Source: Methanospirillaceae archaeon
GTDB lineage: Archaea; Halobacteriota; Methanomicrobia; Methanomicrobiales; Methanospirillaceae
Reading direction: 5' to 3'
Assembly: GCA_016926505.1 (NCBI GenBank)
Contig: JAFGOM010000075.1
Span: 1-44,683, forward strand
Length of the DNA: 44,683 nucleotides
The position numbers and the translations under genes are program-made. The notes beneath the pieces were generated by a model that saw nothing but the letters and a program-made list of their open reading frames with translations, was not told where the DNA came from and ran no database searches. Of this stretch, positions 16,626-25,030 are shown piece after piece (positions within the stretch are counted from its first letter, which is position 1; each line of letters starts with the position of its first letter).

Positions 16626-19136
16626 TTACAGGTCGGCAACATAGCGATAGTACATCGTCTTGACCAGTTCAGAACAGACAAAGAAGGCACCGACGAGGCC
16701 CAGTATGATACCCAGATGCATCATCGTCGGCGGGCTAAAGTGAAAGATTACCTGGCCGAATATTGTATACGGAAGAAGAATGGTACATACGATTGCGATA
16801 CCGGTCAGTACCATCACGTATCCTGAAGGACGTTTTGCCCGGTATACCGGCAGTCTGCTCCGTATCGAGAAGAGGAAGACAAGTTCTGTAAGGATACTTC
16901 CGATAAACCAGTTTGTCTGAAGTACCGGTTCGCCCTGGTGGAAAAAAAATGCAAAGTACATGAGATCAAAGACCGTGATAACAACCCCGAGAAGGGTTGC
17001 AATGAGTACTATTCCTTTTATCTCGTATTTACCTGGTTTTTCTATCTCAGCCTCATCAACGGTATCGGTAGCGATGGTTATCATGGGAAAGTCTGACAAC
17101 AGATTAACGAGAAGGATCTGGAGCGGGAGCATGGGCAGGAAACTAATAAACATGGAACCGATTGCAATGGCATAGAAGTGACCGAAGTTAGAAGCCAGTG
17201 TTGCCTTTAAGTACTTGATACTGTTCGCAAAAACCGCCCTCCCACTCTGGATTCCGTCGATTATCACTTCAAGGTTTTTGGCCAGAAGAATAACATCGGC
17301 TGCTTCACGAGCGATATCTGAAGCGCTCTCAACAACCATTGATACTCCGGCGAGTTTGAGTGCTGGTGCATCATTGATGCCCTCCCCAAGAAAACCAACG
17401 GTATGAGTCTTTTGGAGGATCTCGATAATCTCATACTTCTGTTCAGGAGTAACACGGGCTATTACAGCATGATCGAGGATTGTACGGGCACGTGTATCAA
17501 CAGGGATCTCAAGAAGATCTGCACCAGAGAGAACATGACCGGGATCATCAATCAAACCTATCTCTTTTCCTACGGCACCGGCAACCAGAGGGCTGTCTCC
17601 GGTAATGATCTTAATCTGAACACCCAGTTGTTTTGCTTTCTGTATAGCATGAAATGTTGAGGGTTTAATGGGATCAGTAAATGCAATCATCCCGAGAAAC
17701 CGGAGATCCTTCTCATCATCAGGAGTAAGAGACTCTTTGACTGAAGGAAAATTCTTTTTTGCAAGTGCTATCGTTCGTTGTCCGGCTTGCCCCTTCTCAA
17801 AAATCCAGGTATTTAGTCTGTCTCTTACTTCATCGGTCAGTGAACAGGAGAGATGGATGAGTACTTCGGGAGCACCCCTGACTACCATAAAGGTTTCGGA
17901 TTCAGAATGAACAAGAACCGTGTTGCGTCTTCTTCCGGGATCAAACGGAATCTCAGCCAGGCGGGTGAGGGTAGAATTATCGCCACCAGGTATCTCTTTT
18001 ACTTTCTTATCAATGGCGATATCAAACGGTTCTGTCTTCTCTTTACGTTCTGAAACCGTCAGTGAAGCATAAAACATAAGATCCGGATCCGCTCCGGGAG
18101 AGAGATCGGTTACCTGAAGGGTGTTCTCTGTGAGTGTTCCGGTCTTATCAGAACAGAGTATTTCAATACCCCCTATGTCCTCAATTGCCGAGAGACGTTT
18201 GACGATAACGTTCTGTCTGGCCATCATTAAAGCTCCCCGGGAGAGTGAAACGGTTGTTACGACCGGAAGAGCTTCAGGGACCACGCTGACAACAAGGGCG
18301 ATACAGAAGACCAGTAATTGCAGGAGATCAGCCCCTTCACCTTTTATCAGGAGATTTACAACAAATACAAACACAAGGGTTACGAGGATTAACCTGAGAA
18401 TAAACGAACTGAATCGTCCGATGCCCCTGGAAAACTCACTCTCTTTCGTTGTCTCTACGGTTAAAGAAGCAATTTTACCCATTGCAGTCTCTGTACCGGT
18501 CTTTACAACGACAGCAACCGCACTCCCACCAACAACAGAGGTGCCGCTAAAACAGAGATTGTGGCTTTCATACAGGCTATTTGGTATCTCTTTCAAAGAA
18601 TCAGAAATTTTTTGAACAGGAATAGATTCACCGGTCAGTGTTGTCTCGTCAACGATACATTGATCTGCATCAAGAATCCGGACATCAGCAGGTACCAGAT
18701 CACCGGTCCTGATGCTGATGATATCACCCCTGACAAGATTACGGGAATCGATGATATGCCAGGAGGAATCCCGCAACACACTGGCTCTTGGTGAGATAAA
18801 TTGTTGTAACGCACGGAGTGACTGTTCCGATCGATATTCCTGATAAAATCCAAGAAGCGTATTGATGGCAACAAATCCAACGATCACACTGGCATCGATG
18901 TATTCACCGATGATAGAGACAATACCGGCCGCACAGAGCAAGAGGTAGATGAAAGGAGATTTAAACTGCCGAATCGCAATCTGCCACCTGGAAACCCTGT
19001 CGGCAGTTATCTCGTTTAAGCCATTATCCCGGAGACGCTTCTCTGCTGAAGAATCTGTTATTCCGTGAGAAAGAGTTGTGTCCAGATATTGTTCTATCTC
19101 TTCTTTTGTGCACGTAGCATATTGAAAAAATGTCAT
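16626..19136 (-). CDS. P-type cation ATPase (P3/MgtA-like)
   Basis: This ATP-driven cation pump of the membrane has 836 residues. Visible elements are the N-terminal cation-ATPase domain, TTLTGESIPV (about residue 168), a membrane helix with VPEALPVV (about 287), the phosphorylation site CSDKTGTLTEN (Asp about 330), RGAPE, TGDSP and GFLGEGINDAPALKLA (about 604). The hinge loop normally reads GDGxND; here the first Asp is Glu. The C-terminal stretch LASNFGHFYAIAIGSMF, then FLPMLPLQILLVNLLSDFP and TDTVDEAEIEKP, resembles magnesium-type P3B ATPases such as MgtA. A proton or Mg2+ role is therefore more likely than Ca2+, but the substrate is unproven. It is followed upstream on the same strand by a second, different P-type ATPase, with a 279-bp spacer containing TATA-like sequence near 19200-19217. 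Confidence 0.9.
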   Translation of the reverse strand: MTFFQYATCTKEEIEQYLDTTLSHGITDSSAEKRLRDNGLNEITADRVSRWQIAIRQFKSPFIYLLLCAAGIVSIIGEYIDASVIVGFVAINTLLGFYQEYRSEQSLRALQQFISPRASVLRDSSWHIIDSRNLVRGDIISIRTGDLVPADVRILDADQCIVDETTLTGESIPVQKISDSLKEIPNSLYESHNLCFSGTSVVGGSAVAVVVKTGTETAMGKIASLTVETTKESEFSRGIGRFSSFILRLILVTLVFVFVVNLLIKGEGADLLQLLVFCIALVVSVVPEALPVVTTVSLSRGALMMARQNVIVKRLSAIEDIGGIEILCSDKTGTLTENTLQVTDLSPGADPDLMFYASLTVSERKEKTEPFDIAIDKKVKEIPGGDNSTLTRLAEIPFDPGRRRNTVLVHSESETFMVVRGAPEVLIHLSCSLTDEVRDRLNTWIFEKGQAGQRTIALAKKNFPSVKESLTPDDEKDLRFLGMIAFTDPIKPSTFHAIQKAKQLGVQIKIITGDSPLVAGAVGKEIGLIDDPGHVLSGADLLEIPVDTRARTILDHAVIARVTPEQKYEIIEILQKTHTVGFLGEGINDAPALKLAGVSMVVESASDIAREAADVILLAKNLEVIIDGIQSGRAVFANSIKYLKATLASNFGHFYAIAIGSMFISFLPMLPLQILLVNLLSDFPMITIATDTVDEAEIEKPGKYEIKGIVLIATLLGVVITVFDLMYFAFFFHQGEPVLQTNWFIGSILTELVFLFSIRSRLPVYRAKRPSGYVMVLTGIAIVCTILLPYTIFGQVIFHFSPPTMMHLGIILGLVGAFFVCSELVKTMYYRYVADL

Positions 19137-19415
19137 CTCTTTCCTGCCCTGTTGATTGCTTCAGAGATAGCCGTTCCAGTCCTCTTACTAGGATAGAACC
19201 TCATATATCATAATACCCTCTAATCCCTTTGCATGAATAAAGAAATCCAGGATCTAGTTCATATCTTCCGGTTACATGCCATTATCTGTAAGGATACTAT
19301 GGTTTAGGAAAGTAATAAACCGGAAATTTTTAAGGATTTATCTGGGAAAAAATGAAGAAAAATATAATCCCTCTCAACCCGGGATCCAAATTCTTCATGG
19401 AATTTTTCTCGTTCA

Positions 19416-22139
19416 TTACAGACGGGATACCTGCTCTTTTTTTGCCCATACCCGTTTGAATATTTCCATTACAACAACCACGATACATGCCATGCCAAGG
19501 AGAACAATACATTCTTTGAGTCCGACCGGCTGCAATCCAAGAACCTCCTGAAGGATGGGGATATGCATCGCCAGCTGATGTATTGCCTGCGCTCCGATAA
19601 CAGAAACTACCAGGAAAAGATTCCGTCGAAACGGCATACGAAATACAGACAGATGTTCAGAACGGCAGTTAAAGACATGAACGTTCTCCAGGAGAACAAA
19701 GAGTAATAAACCCAGGTTTCTGGCGGTATCCTCATCATAACCAAGAGAGAGCAGCAGATACCAGGTAACAAACCCAATCATCCCCATCACAAGGGAAGAG
19801 ATGAGGATCTCACTCACCATGAGACGGTTAAAGATGCCCTGGGAGGGCGGCCGTGGTGGCCGGTTCATAGCATTCTCTTCGCCGGGTTCAAAAGCAAGTC
19901 CGATATGCTGGATGCCATTTGTGACGAGATTTAACCAGAGGATCTGGACTGCGAGGAGAGGAAGCGGGAGTGCTGCAAGAAGTGAGCAGGTAAACATGAT
20001 AACCTCTGCAGCTCCTGTTGATACCAGGAGGCAGGTCACTTTCCTGATATTATCATAGGCAAACCTGCCCTCTTCAATACCGGCAACAATGGATGAGAAA
20101 CGATCGTCAGTGATTATCATTGCTGCATTATCCTTGGCAATATCTGTACCGGATCCCATGGCTACACCGATATGGGCACGACGAAGAGCAGGTGCATCAT
20201 TCACCCCGTCACCGGTAACTGCCACGTAATGGCCCATCTTAATTAAAGCATCAACTATAGCCAGTTTTTGAATCGGAGTTACCCGGGCAAATACCCGTGC
20301 TTTTAAAACCAGATCAAAGAATTCAGGTATCGTAAACGAACCCAGTTCATCTATCTCTTTTCCGGTAAGAACCTGTGATTCTGCTTCTGCAATACCAAGG
20401 GTCTTTGAGATGGAAAGAGCTGTTGCAGGATGATCTCCGGTAACCATTACCACCGTCACCCCGGCTCGTTGACAGGCCCGTACCGCCTCTTGTGCATCTG
20501 TACGAACCGGATCAATAAATCCGACAAAACCTAAAAGAACGAGAGGGGGAAGTTCTGTTGCAAGGGGATCTTCAGGGATTCCCGGTGAAATTCCCTCTGC
20601 AACGGCAAGAACACGATATCCTTCAGCTGCCAGTTTTTCGGCTGTTAAGAGAAGTTCGGCATGATTGACAGGAACGGTATCATCAGAAGTCTGAACCGAT
20701 ACACAGAGAGGCAGAACTGATTCAGCTGCTCCTTTCATTCCAAACCGGGTACTGGTACCTTCAATAAATCCGACTGCTGAATATCTGCGTTCTGCTTCGA
20801 ATGGTATGAAAAGTGGCCGTTGAACCTTTCTTATCAGGTCATTGGTATCGATTCCGGCTTTATGCGCTAACGCCAGGAATGCAACATCAATGGGATCTCC
20901 TGTGTATATCCAGGTATCAGCAGAACGTTTCAGTTTTGCTTCACTGCAGAGTGTCGCGATATAACAGAGCCGGTGAATCCGGGTGAGATCAGGATCACCT
21001 GGATTCCTGCCATCAGGAGTAGTGATGATGCCGATCCCGTTGTAACCGGTTCCTGATACTTCATAGTGTTCTCTTCCAAAAAGATAAACAATATGTGCGG
21101 TCTGTTCATTAACGGTAAGAGTCCCGGTCTTATCACTCGCAATTAAGGTACAGGAACCAAGACTCTCAACCGCCGTCATCTTCCTGACAATAACATGGCG
21201 TTGAGACATCCGGTATGCCGCAATAGAGAGAACAACAGTGAGTGCCACGGGAAGCCCTTCCGGTATTGCCGATACGGCAAGAGCTACAGCGAAGAAGAAT
21301 ACATCGATGATGCCCATACCCTGATGTACAGCAATAATCCCGAGGATTGCCGATGCAATTAAAACGGCAATGGCAATATGCTGTGAAAACTTCTCCATCC
21401 TGATAACGAGTGGTGGTTTTGTCACTCCGGTCTCTGCGACTGCAGATGCAATCTTTCCGACCTCTGTTGCAGTCCCGGTACTGGTGACATATCCCGAGGT
21501 AAATCCACGAACCACCGTAGTACCGGCAAAAGCCATGTTAATCCGGTCACTCACCGGTGTATCTTTCGGGAGAGAATAGATCTTTTTCTGGACCGGAACA
21601 GACTCACCGGTAAGGATGGATTCATCAATGGAACAATCAATGGCATTATACAGCCTGATATCTGCAGGAACACGCGATCCCGACTCAAGGTACACGAGAT
21701 CTCCGGGCACCAGGTCTTCGGCAGGAATCTGTATCTCTTCCCCATCCCGGGTTACCGTTGCAGTTATGCGAAAGAGTTGCTGTAATGCTTTGGCACTCTG
21801 TTCTGCTTTCCATTCCTGTATCGTCCCGATTATTGCATTAACGAGAACAACAACACCGATGAATGCTGCATCGGTGAGATGATCCAGAAAATACGAAAGG
21901 AGAGCAGCAGATATCAGTACATAGATAAGCGGACTCCTGAACTGAACAAGAAATAGTGAGAAAACTGATATTTTTTTCCCTTCAGGAAGTTCGTTCTTTC
22001 CAAACTCACGTAACCGGGAGTCTGCCTCTACTCCTGACAGCCCATTATCTTCTGTAGCCAGTTTTTCAGTGACCTCCGGTAGTGAGAGATTATGCCAGAG
22101 GATACCTTTATCCGGTATTTTTATGGTATCCATACCCAT
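19416..22139 (-). CDS. P-type cation ATPase (P2/PacL-like, Ca2+ or Na+)
   Basis: This P2-type ATPase has 907 residues. It shows an N-terminal cation-ATPase domain, ESILTGESVPV (about residue 174), the ion-site helix AVSAIPEGLPVALTV (about 291), the phosphorylation motif ASDKTGTLTVNE (Asp about 336), MKGAAESVLPLC, TGDHPATA, and the canonical hinge VAVTGDGVNDAPALRRA. Membrane helix 6 reads WLNLVTNGIQHIGLAFEPGE; in many relatives the residues after NGIQ are DV, so His here replaces a commonly acidic position and could alter ion choice. The C-terminal cation-ATPase domain with several helices is complete. Ca2+ transport is the usual family assignment, though Na+ or K+ pumps occur. It is oriented toward the other P-type ATPase downstream. 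A possible TATA (TTTTAATTAAAAATT) lies about 15-30 bases upstream of the ATG. Confidence 0.9.
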   Translation of the reverse strand: MGMDTIKIPDKGILWHNLSLPEVTEKLATEDNGLSGVEADSRLREFGKNELPEGKKISVFSLFLVQFRSPLIYVLISAALLSYFLDHLTDAAFIGVVVLVNAIIGTIQEWKAEQSAKALQQLFRITATVTRDGEEIQIPAEDLVPGDLVYLESGSRVPADIRLYNAIDCSIDESILTGESVPVQKKIYSLPKDTPVSDRINMAFAGTTVVRGFTSGYVTSTGTATEVGKIASAVAETGVTKPPLVIRMEKFSQHIAIAVLIASAILGIIAVHQGMGIIDVFFFAVALAVSAIPEGLPVALTVVLSIAAYRMSQRHVIVRKMTAVESLGSCTLIASDKTGTLTVNEQTAHIVYLFGREHYEVSGTGYNGIGIITTPDGRNPGDPDLTRIHRLCYIATLCSEAKLKRSADTWIYTGDPIDVAFLALAHKAGIDTNDLIRKVQRPLFIPFEAERRYSAVGFIEGTSTRFGMKGAAESVLPLCVSVQTSDDTVPVNHAELLLTAEKLAAEGYRVLAVAEGISPGIPEDPLATELPPLVLLGFVGFIDPVRTDAQEAVRACQRAGVTVVMVTGDHPATALSISKTLGIAEAESQVLTGKEIDELGSFTIPEFFDLVLKARVFARVTPIQKLAIVDALIKMGHYVAVTGDGVNDAPALRRAHIGVAMGSGTDIAKDNAAMIITDDRFSSIVAGIEEGRFAYDNIRKVTCLLVSTGAAEVIMFTCSLLAALPLPLLAVQILWLNLVTNGIQHIGLAFEPGEENAMNRPPRPPSQGIFNRLMVSEILISSLVMGMIGFVTWYLLLSLGYDEDTARNLGLLLFVLLENVHVFNCRSEHLSVFRMPFRRNLFLVVSVIGAQAIHQLAMHIPILQEVLGLQPVGLKECIVLLGMACIVVVVMEIFKRVWAKKEQVSRL

Positions 22140-22419
22140 ACCATATCAGGAATTTTTAATTAAAAGAGAATATCTGAACCGGATCTCATCAGAATCCCGG
22201 CAATTTGAAAAGTATTATTGAAAAACTAAATTTCTTCAGGTAATAAACGAAAAAGGTACAATTGTCTGGTATTACCAGTTTTTTATCCCGAATCACACAT
22301 GGATTATGTAATTCATTATTCCAATGCAAATGCGTTAATATTTTTGAACTAACGGATTGAAATGAAACTGTTTGTTTATTAAAGGACGGGATCTCGGGTT
22401 TCTGTTGGTCTGACCCGGG

Positions 22420-22850
22420 TTATGATCGCATAAGCGCCAATAATGCCCTGATAATTGTCCGGGGTTCAGGGGGGTTGCCGGGTACCTCTCTATCAACCGG
22501 GATACAGTCCTTGACAGGACCGACTATCGCATATGAATATGCAACCCACCATAACAGGCATCATCGCCAACAGCCATGACTCGTTTGGGATTGGGAGTTG
22601 CATGACAGGTTTTTTTTGAGTGCAAATGCCATGTTTCGTCTCACTGCCCCGGTGACCATCAGAAGATCAGCGTGCCTTGGTGAAGCATCGAAAAAGATGC
22701 CATACTGTTCGATATCATAGTACGGCGAGGTCAATGCAGCAATCCCGACAAGTTCTGCATTATCACTCCCGCAATCAACAAGGCGGATTGCAAGCGTTTT
22801 TTCTGAATGGCTATGAAAAACGGAGATCCCTTTAATCTCTATCTACGCAA
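22420..22850 (-). pseudogene. Decayed group-4 [NiFe] hydrogenase small subunit (NuoB/EchC-like)
   Basis: Minus-strand frames joined across at least two frameshifts read TLAIRLVDCGSDNAELVGIA, then LTSPYYDIEQYGIFFDASPR, HADLLMVTGAVRRNMAFALK, [frameshift] ATPNPKRVMAVGDDACYGGL, [frameshift] SYAIVGPVKDCIPVDREVPG and NPPEPRTIIRALLALMRS, ending at a stop (22420-22422). This order matches membrane-bound hydrogenase/complex-I small subunits: CGSCNGCD, SPRHADLLLVTG, ATPxPKxVxAVGDCACxGG, GPVxxxIPVDxxxPGCPPxP. Several cluster ligands are replaced: CGSC by CGSD, GDC by GDD, PGC by PGN. The 5' end runs into the Thg1-like gene and is missing. No other hydrogenase subunit is adjacent, so this is an isolated relic. 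Confidence 0.8.
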
Positions 22851-23595
22851 GTAATGAGTTAATATAGACCTCTCCTTCTTCTGAAGAAAAGAGCGGAAGA
22901 TCTCTATTGGAATAGATAGTATTTCTGGTCGTTATTGTTTCTGTTTTAGTTTTTTTATTATATCCCTGTTTTTGAATAGATTTAGATGCTACCATGATTC
23001 CCCGGCGCTGCCAGGGAGGAGTCTTTGCGAGATTGATTCCCCGGGAAAACATCATATCATGGAGTTTATTGGCAGGAATGCCAAATAACATCTCTGCGGT
23101 TTGCGATGACGAATATCCCTCCAAAAGGAGGGCGTGTTGGCTATAGGAGTTGATGTGATTTCTCCATGCTTCATTCTGTCGCCATATCAGGTATGAACGG
23201 ACCTGATCCTCGTGCAGGGGAATAATCCGGGAATCAAAGGCAACGGGATGGTCAATCCTTGAGAGGATGGTAAATGCTGAAGCAGCATAGGAAGCAGAAA
23301 CAGCATCCAATTTTTCTATCCTGCCATTGAATGGGAGTATTTTTAAATATATATTGATCTCATCCGAGAAAGTATAGGCAAAAAGAGGGGAGAATCCACT
23401 CTCCCGCATAAAATGAGTACATACCCCTTCCATTATGGAAGAAAATTCTTCATCAAATGGTTTTTTTAGTTCCAGATCTTTTGCAAGCCGGTGAAAAGAC
23501 CGTCCATCAAGCCTGATAAAAACCGGCGCTATTGCCCGTAGGTCTCCATATATTTCTCTTTTTTTGATATCCTCACCGGGCAGACGCATCCTCAC
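22843..23595 (-). CDS. thg1: Thg1-like tRNA 3'-5' nucleotidyltransferase
   Basis: This protein has 250 residues and belongs to the tRNA-His guanylyltransferase / Thg1-like family, which adds nucleotides to the 5' end of tRNA in the reverse (3'-5') direction and repairs 5'-truncated tRNAs in archaea. Visible motifs are VFIRLDGRSFHRL (about residues 25-37) with the first metal-binding Asp and YTFSDEINIYL (about 74-84) with the second acidic pair. Further on are YAASAFTI, the QNEAWRNHINSYSQHAL helix and the late PPWQRRGIMV stretch. Length is normal. The start overlaps the stop of the PRC-barrel gene by four bases, indicating translational coupling. Whether it acts on tRNA-His or in general repair cannot be told from sequence. 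Confidence 0.88.
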   Translation of the reverse strand: MRMRLPGEDIKKREIYGDLRAIAPVFIRLDGRSFHRLAKDLELKKPFDEEFSSIMEGVCTHFMRESGFSPLFAYTFSDEINIYLKILPFNGRIEKLDAVSASYAASAFTILSRIDHPVAFDSRIIPLHEDQVRSYLIWRQNEAWRNHINSYSQHALLLEGYSSSQTAEMLFGIPANKLHDMMFSRGINLAKTPPWQRRGIMVASKSIQKQGYNKKTKTETITTRNTIYSNRDLPLFSSEEGEVYINSLLA

Positions 23596-23852
23596 TCCAT
23601 CTGGCTGCCCTTAAACATGGCAGGAATATTCCGAAGGACAACCACATCTGAAACACTCTTTACCAGCCGGTATGGAATCCTGATTCCTTTATGCTTCTTC
23701 ACATCAATGAGATCCTTGTTCAAGGATCCTATGGCAAGGCCATCTATGCGTTTTGCATCAATATCAAGCACGATGTCCTCCACTTCACCGACATATACCC
23801 CACTCTCGGTGTATACCCGCAGACCGATAAGATCTGTGATCTGTGTCCTCAT
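23592..23852 (-). CDS. PRC-barrel domain protein
   Basis: This 86-residue protein is a single PRC-barrel, the small beta-barrel first known from photosynthetic reaction centre subunit H and from RimM. The signature is DLIGLRVYTESGVYVGEVED followed by VLDIDAKRIDGLAI, then IRIPYRLVKSVSDVVVL. Stand-alone archaeal members are common, and their exact role is not established; links to RNA processing and cell division have been proposed for relatives. Its stop overlaps the start of the Thg1-like gene, so both are made from one message, which hints at RNA metabolism (inference). The ATG is 48 bases from the divergent site-2 protease start. Confidence 0.85.
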   Translation of the reverse strand: MRTQITDLIGLRVYTESGVYVGEVEDIVLDIDAKRIDGLAIGSLNKDLIDVKKHKGIRIPYRLVKSVSDVVVLRNIPAMFKGSQME

Positions 23853-23899
23853 GATACCATTTGAACATATATACCAGATAAGTAAAAAATGTACTCTTT

Positions 23900-25030
23900 A
23901 TGGAGGGCTCTTTTCGGATCGGGACACTCTTTGGAATACCGGTCCTGATTCATTTCACATTTTTACTGATAATTCCTCTCTTTGCCTGGTTGATCGGTAC
24001 AAATATCGAGTATAGTGTCTCGTTTGTCAGCGAAATAATCCATATCCCGATTGATACATCGCTCATGGTAATCCCTCCCCTGCCTTACATCCTCGGAGGG
24101 TTCGTTGCTGTCTCACTTTTCATCGGAGTGTACCTTCACGAACTTGCCCACTCTCTTATGGCAATAAGAGGAGGGATGAAGATTGAGAGCATTACCCTGC
24201 TGATGATAGGGGGTGTTGCTGCAATGACCGAAACAGAGATGCAACCCGAACTTGAGTGCAGGATGGCAGCAGCCGGCCCTTTTATGAGCCTTCTCATAGG
24301 GATTCTCTGTTTTATTATGGTATACATCGCAGATCTTCTCATCAGTAATACCGCTGTTGCAGGTGTTGTAATTTTTTGCATCGGCTATCTTGCGATAATG
24401 AACATCATTCTCTTCATCTTTAATCTCCTTCCGGCATTTCCCATGGACGGGGGCAGAATACTGCGGGCATACCTTGCAACCCGAATGCCCCTGCATAAGG
24501 CAACCTCGATTGCGTCTGCTGTCGGAAAAGGGTTTGCCATCCTGTTTGCTCTTATCGGCATTTTTTTCAGCCCTTTCCTTATTCTGATTGCATTTTTTAT
24601 CTACATCGGAGCAGGTCAGGAATCAGAGGCAACACGGTACCAGTTTCTGCTGCGGGACGTTACTACCGGAGATATCATGTCACACCCGGTAATGACCGTC
24701 GGACCTGCGGTATCGTTAACTGAGTTAAGAGATCTCATGTACCAGACAAAGCATCTGGGATTTCCGGTCATCTCCAATAATCATCTTGTGGGCATGATCA
24801 CACTTACCGATCTGAACCGTGCATCAGCAATTGACCGTGATGCCATGCAGGTTGTGGATGTGATGAGTACTTCCTGCATAACACTCCCTCCGCGTGCTCC
24901 GGTAATAGAAGCACTCAGACTCATGGGTCAGCATGCAATCGGTCGTATTCCCATCGTATCCGATGAGAAGGTTATCGGAATCATAACCCGGACCGATATC
25001 ATGAAGGTGATGGAGCTTCGGGAGACGTAA
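23900..25030 (+). CDS. Site-2 type intramembrane metalloprotease with two CBS domains
   Basis: This is an M50-family (S2P/SpoIVFB-like) protease that cuts membrane-bound substrates, 376 residues. A hydrophobic N-terminal hairpin is followed by the zinc motif LHELAH (about residues 78-83), a further membrane region, and the second metal motif NLLPAFPMDGGRILRAYLA (about 175-193). After the fourth or later helix come two CBS domains (about 258-312 and 318-376): DIMSHPVMTVGP, then GMITLTDLNRA, and VMSTSCITLPPRAPVIEA, then GIITRTDIMKVME. CBS pairs usually sense adenine nucleotides, suggesting energy control of proteolysis (inference). The substrate is unknown. Its 3' end overlaps the 3' end of the convergent radical SAM gene by 32 bases. 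Confidence 0.9.
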   Translation: MEGSFRIGTLFGIPVLIHFTFLLIIPLFAWLIGTNIEYSVSFVSEIIHIPIDTSLMVIPPLPYILGGFVAVSLFIGVYLHELAHSLMAIRGGMKIESITLLMIGGVAAMTETEMQPELECRMAAAGPFMSLLIGILCFIMVYIADLLISNTAVAGVVIFCIGYLAIMNIILFIFNLLPAFPMDGGRILRAYLATRMPLHKATSIASAVGKGFAILFALIGIFFSPFLILIAFFIYIGAGQESEATRYQFLLRDVTTGDIMSHPVMTVGPAVSLTELRDLMYQTKHLGFPVISNNHLVGMITLTDLNRASAIDRDAMQVVDVMSTSCITLPPRAPVIEALRLMGQHAIGRIPIVSDEKVIGIITRTDIMKVMELRET

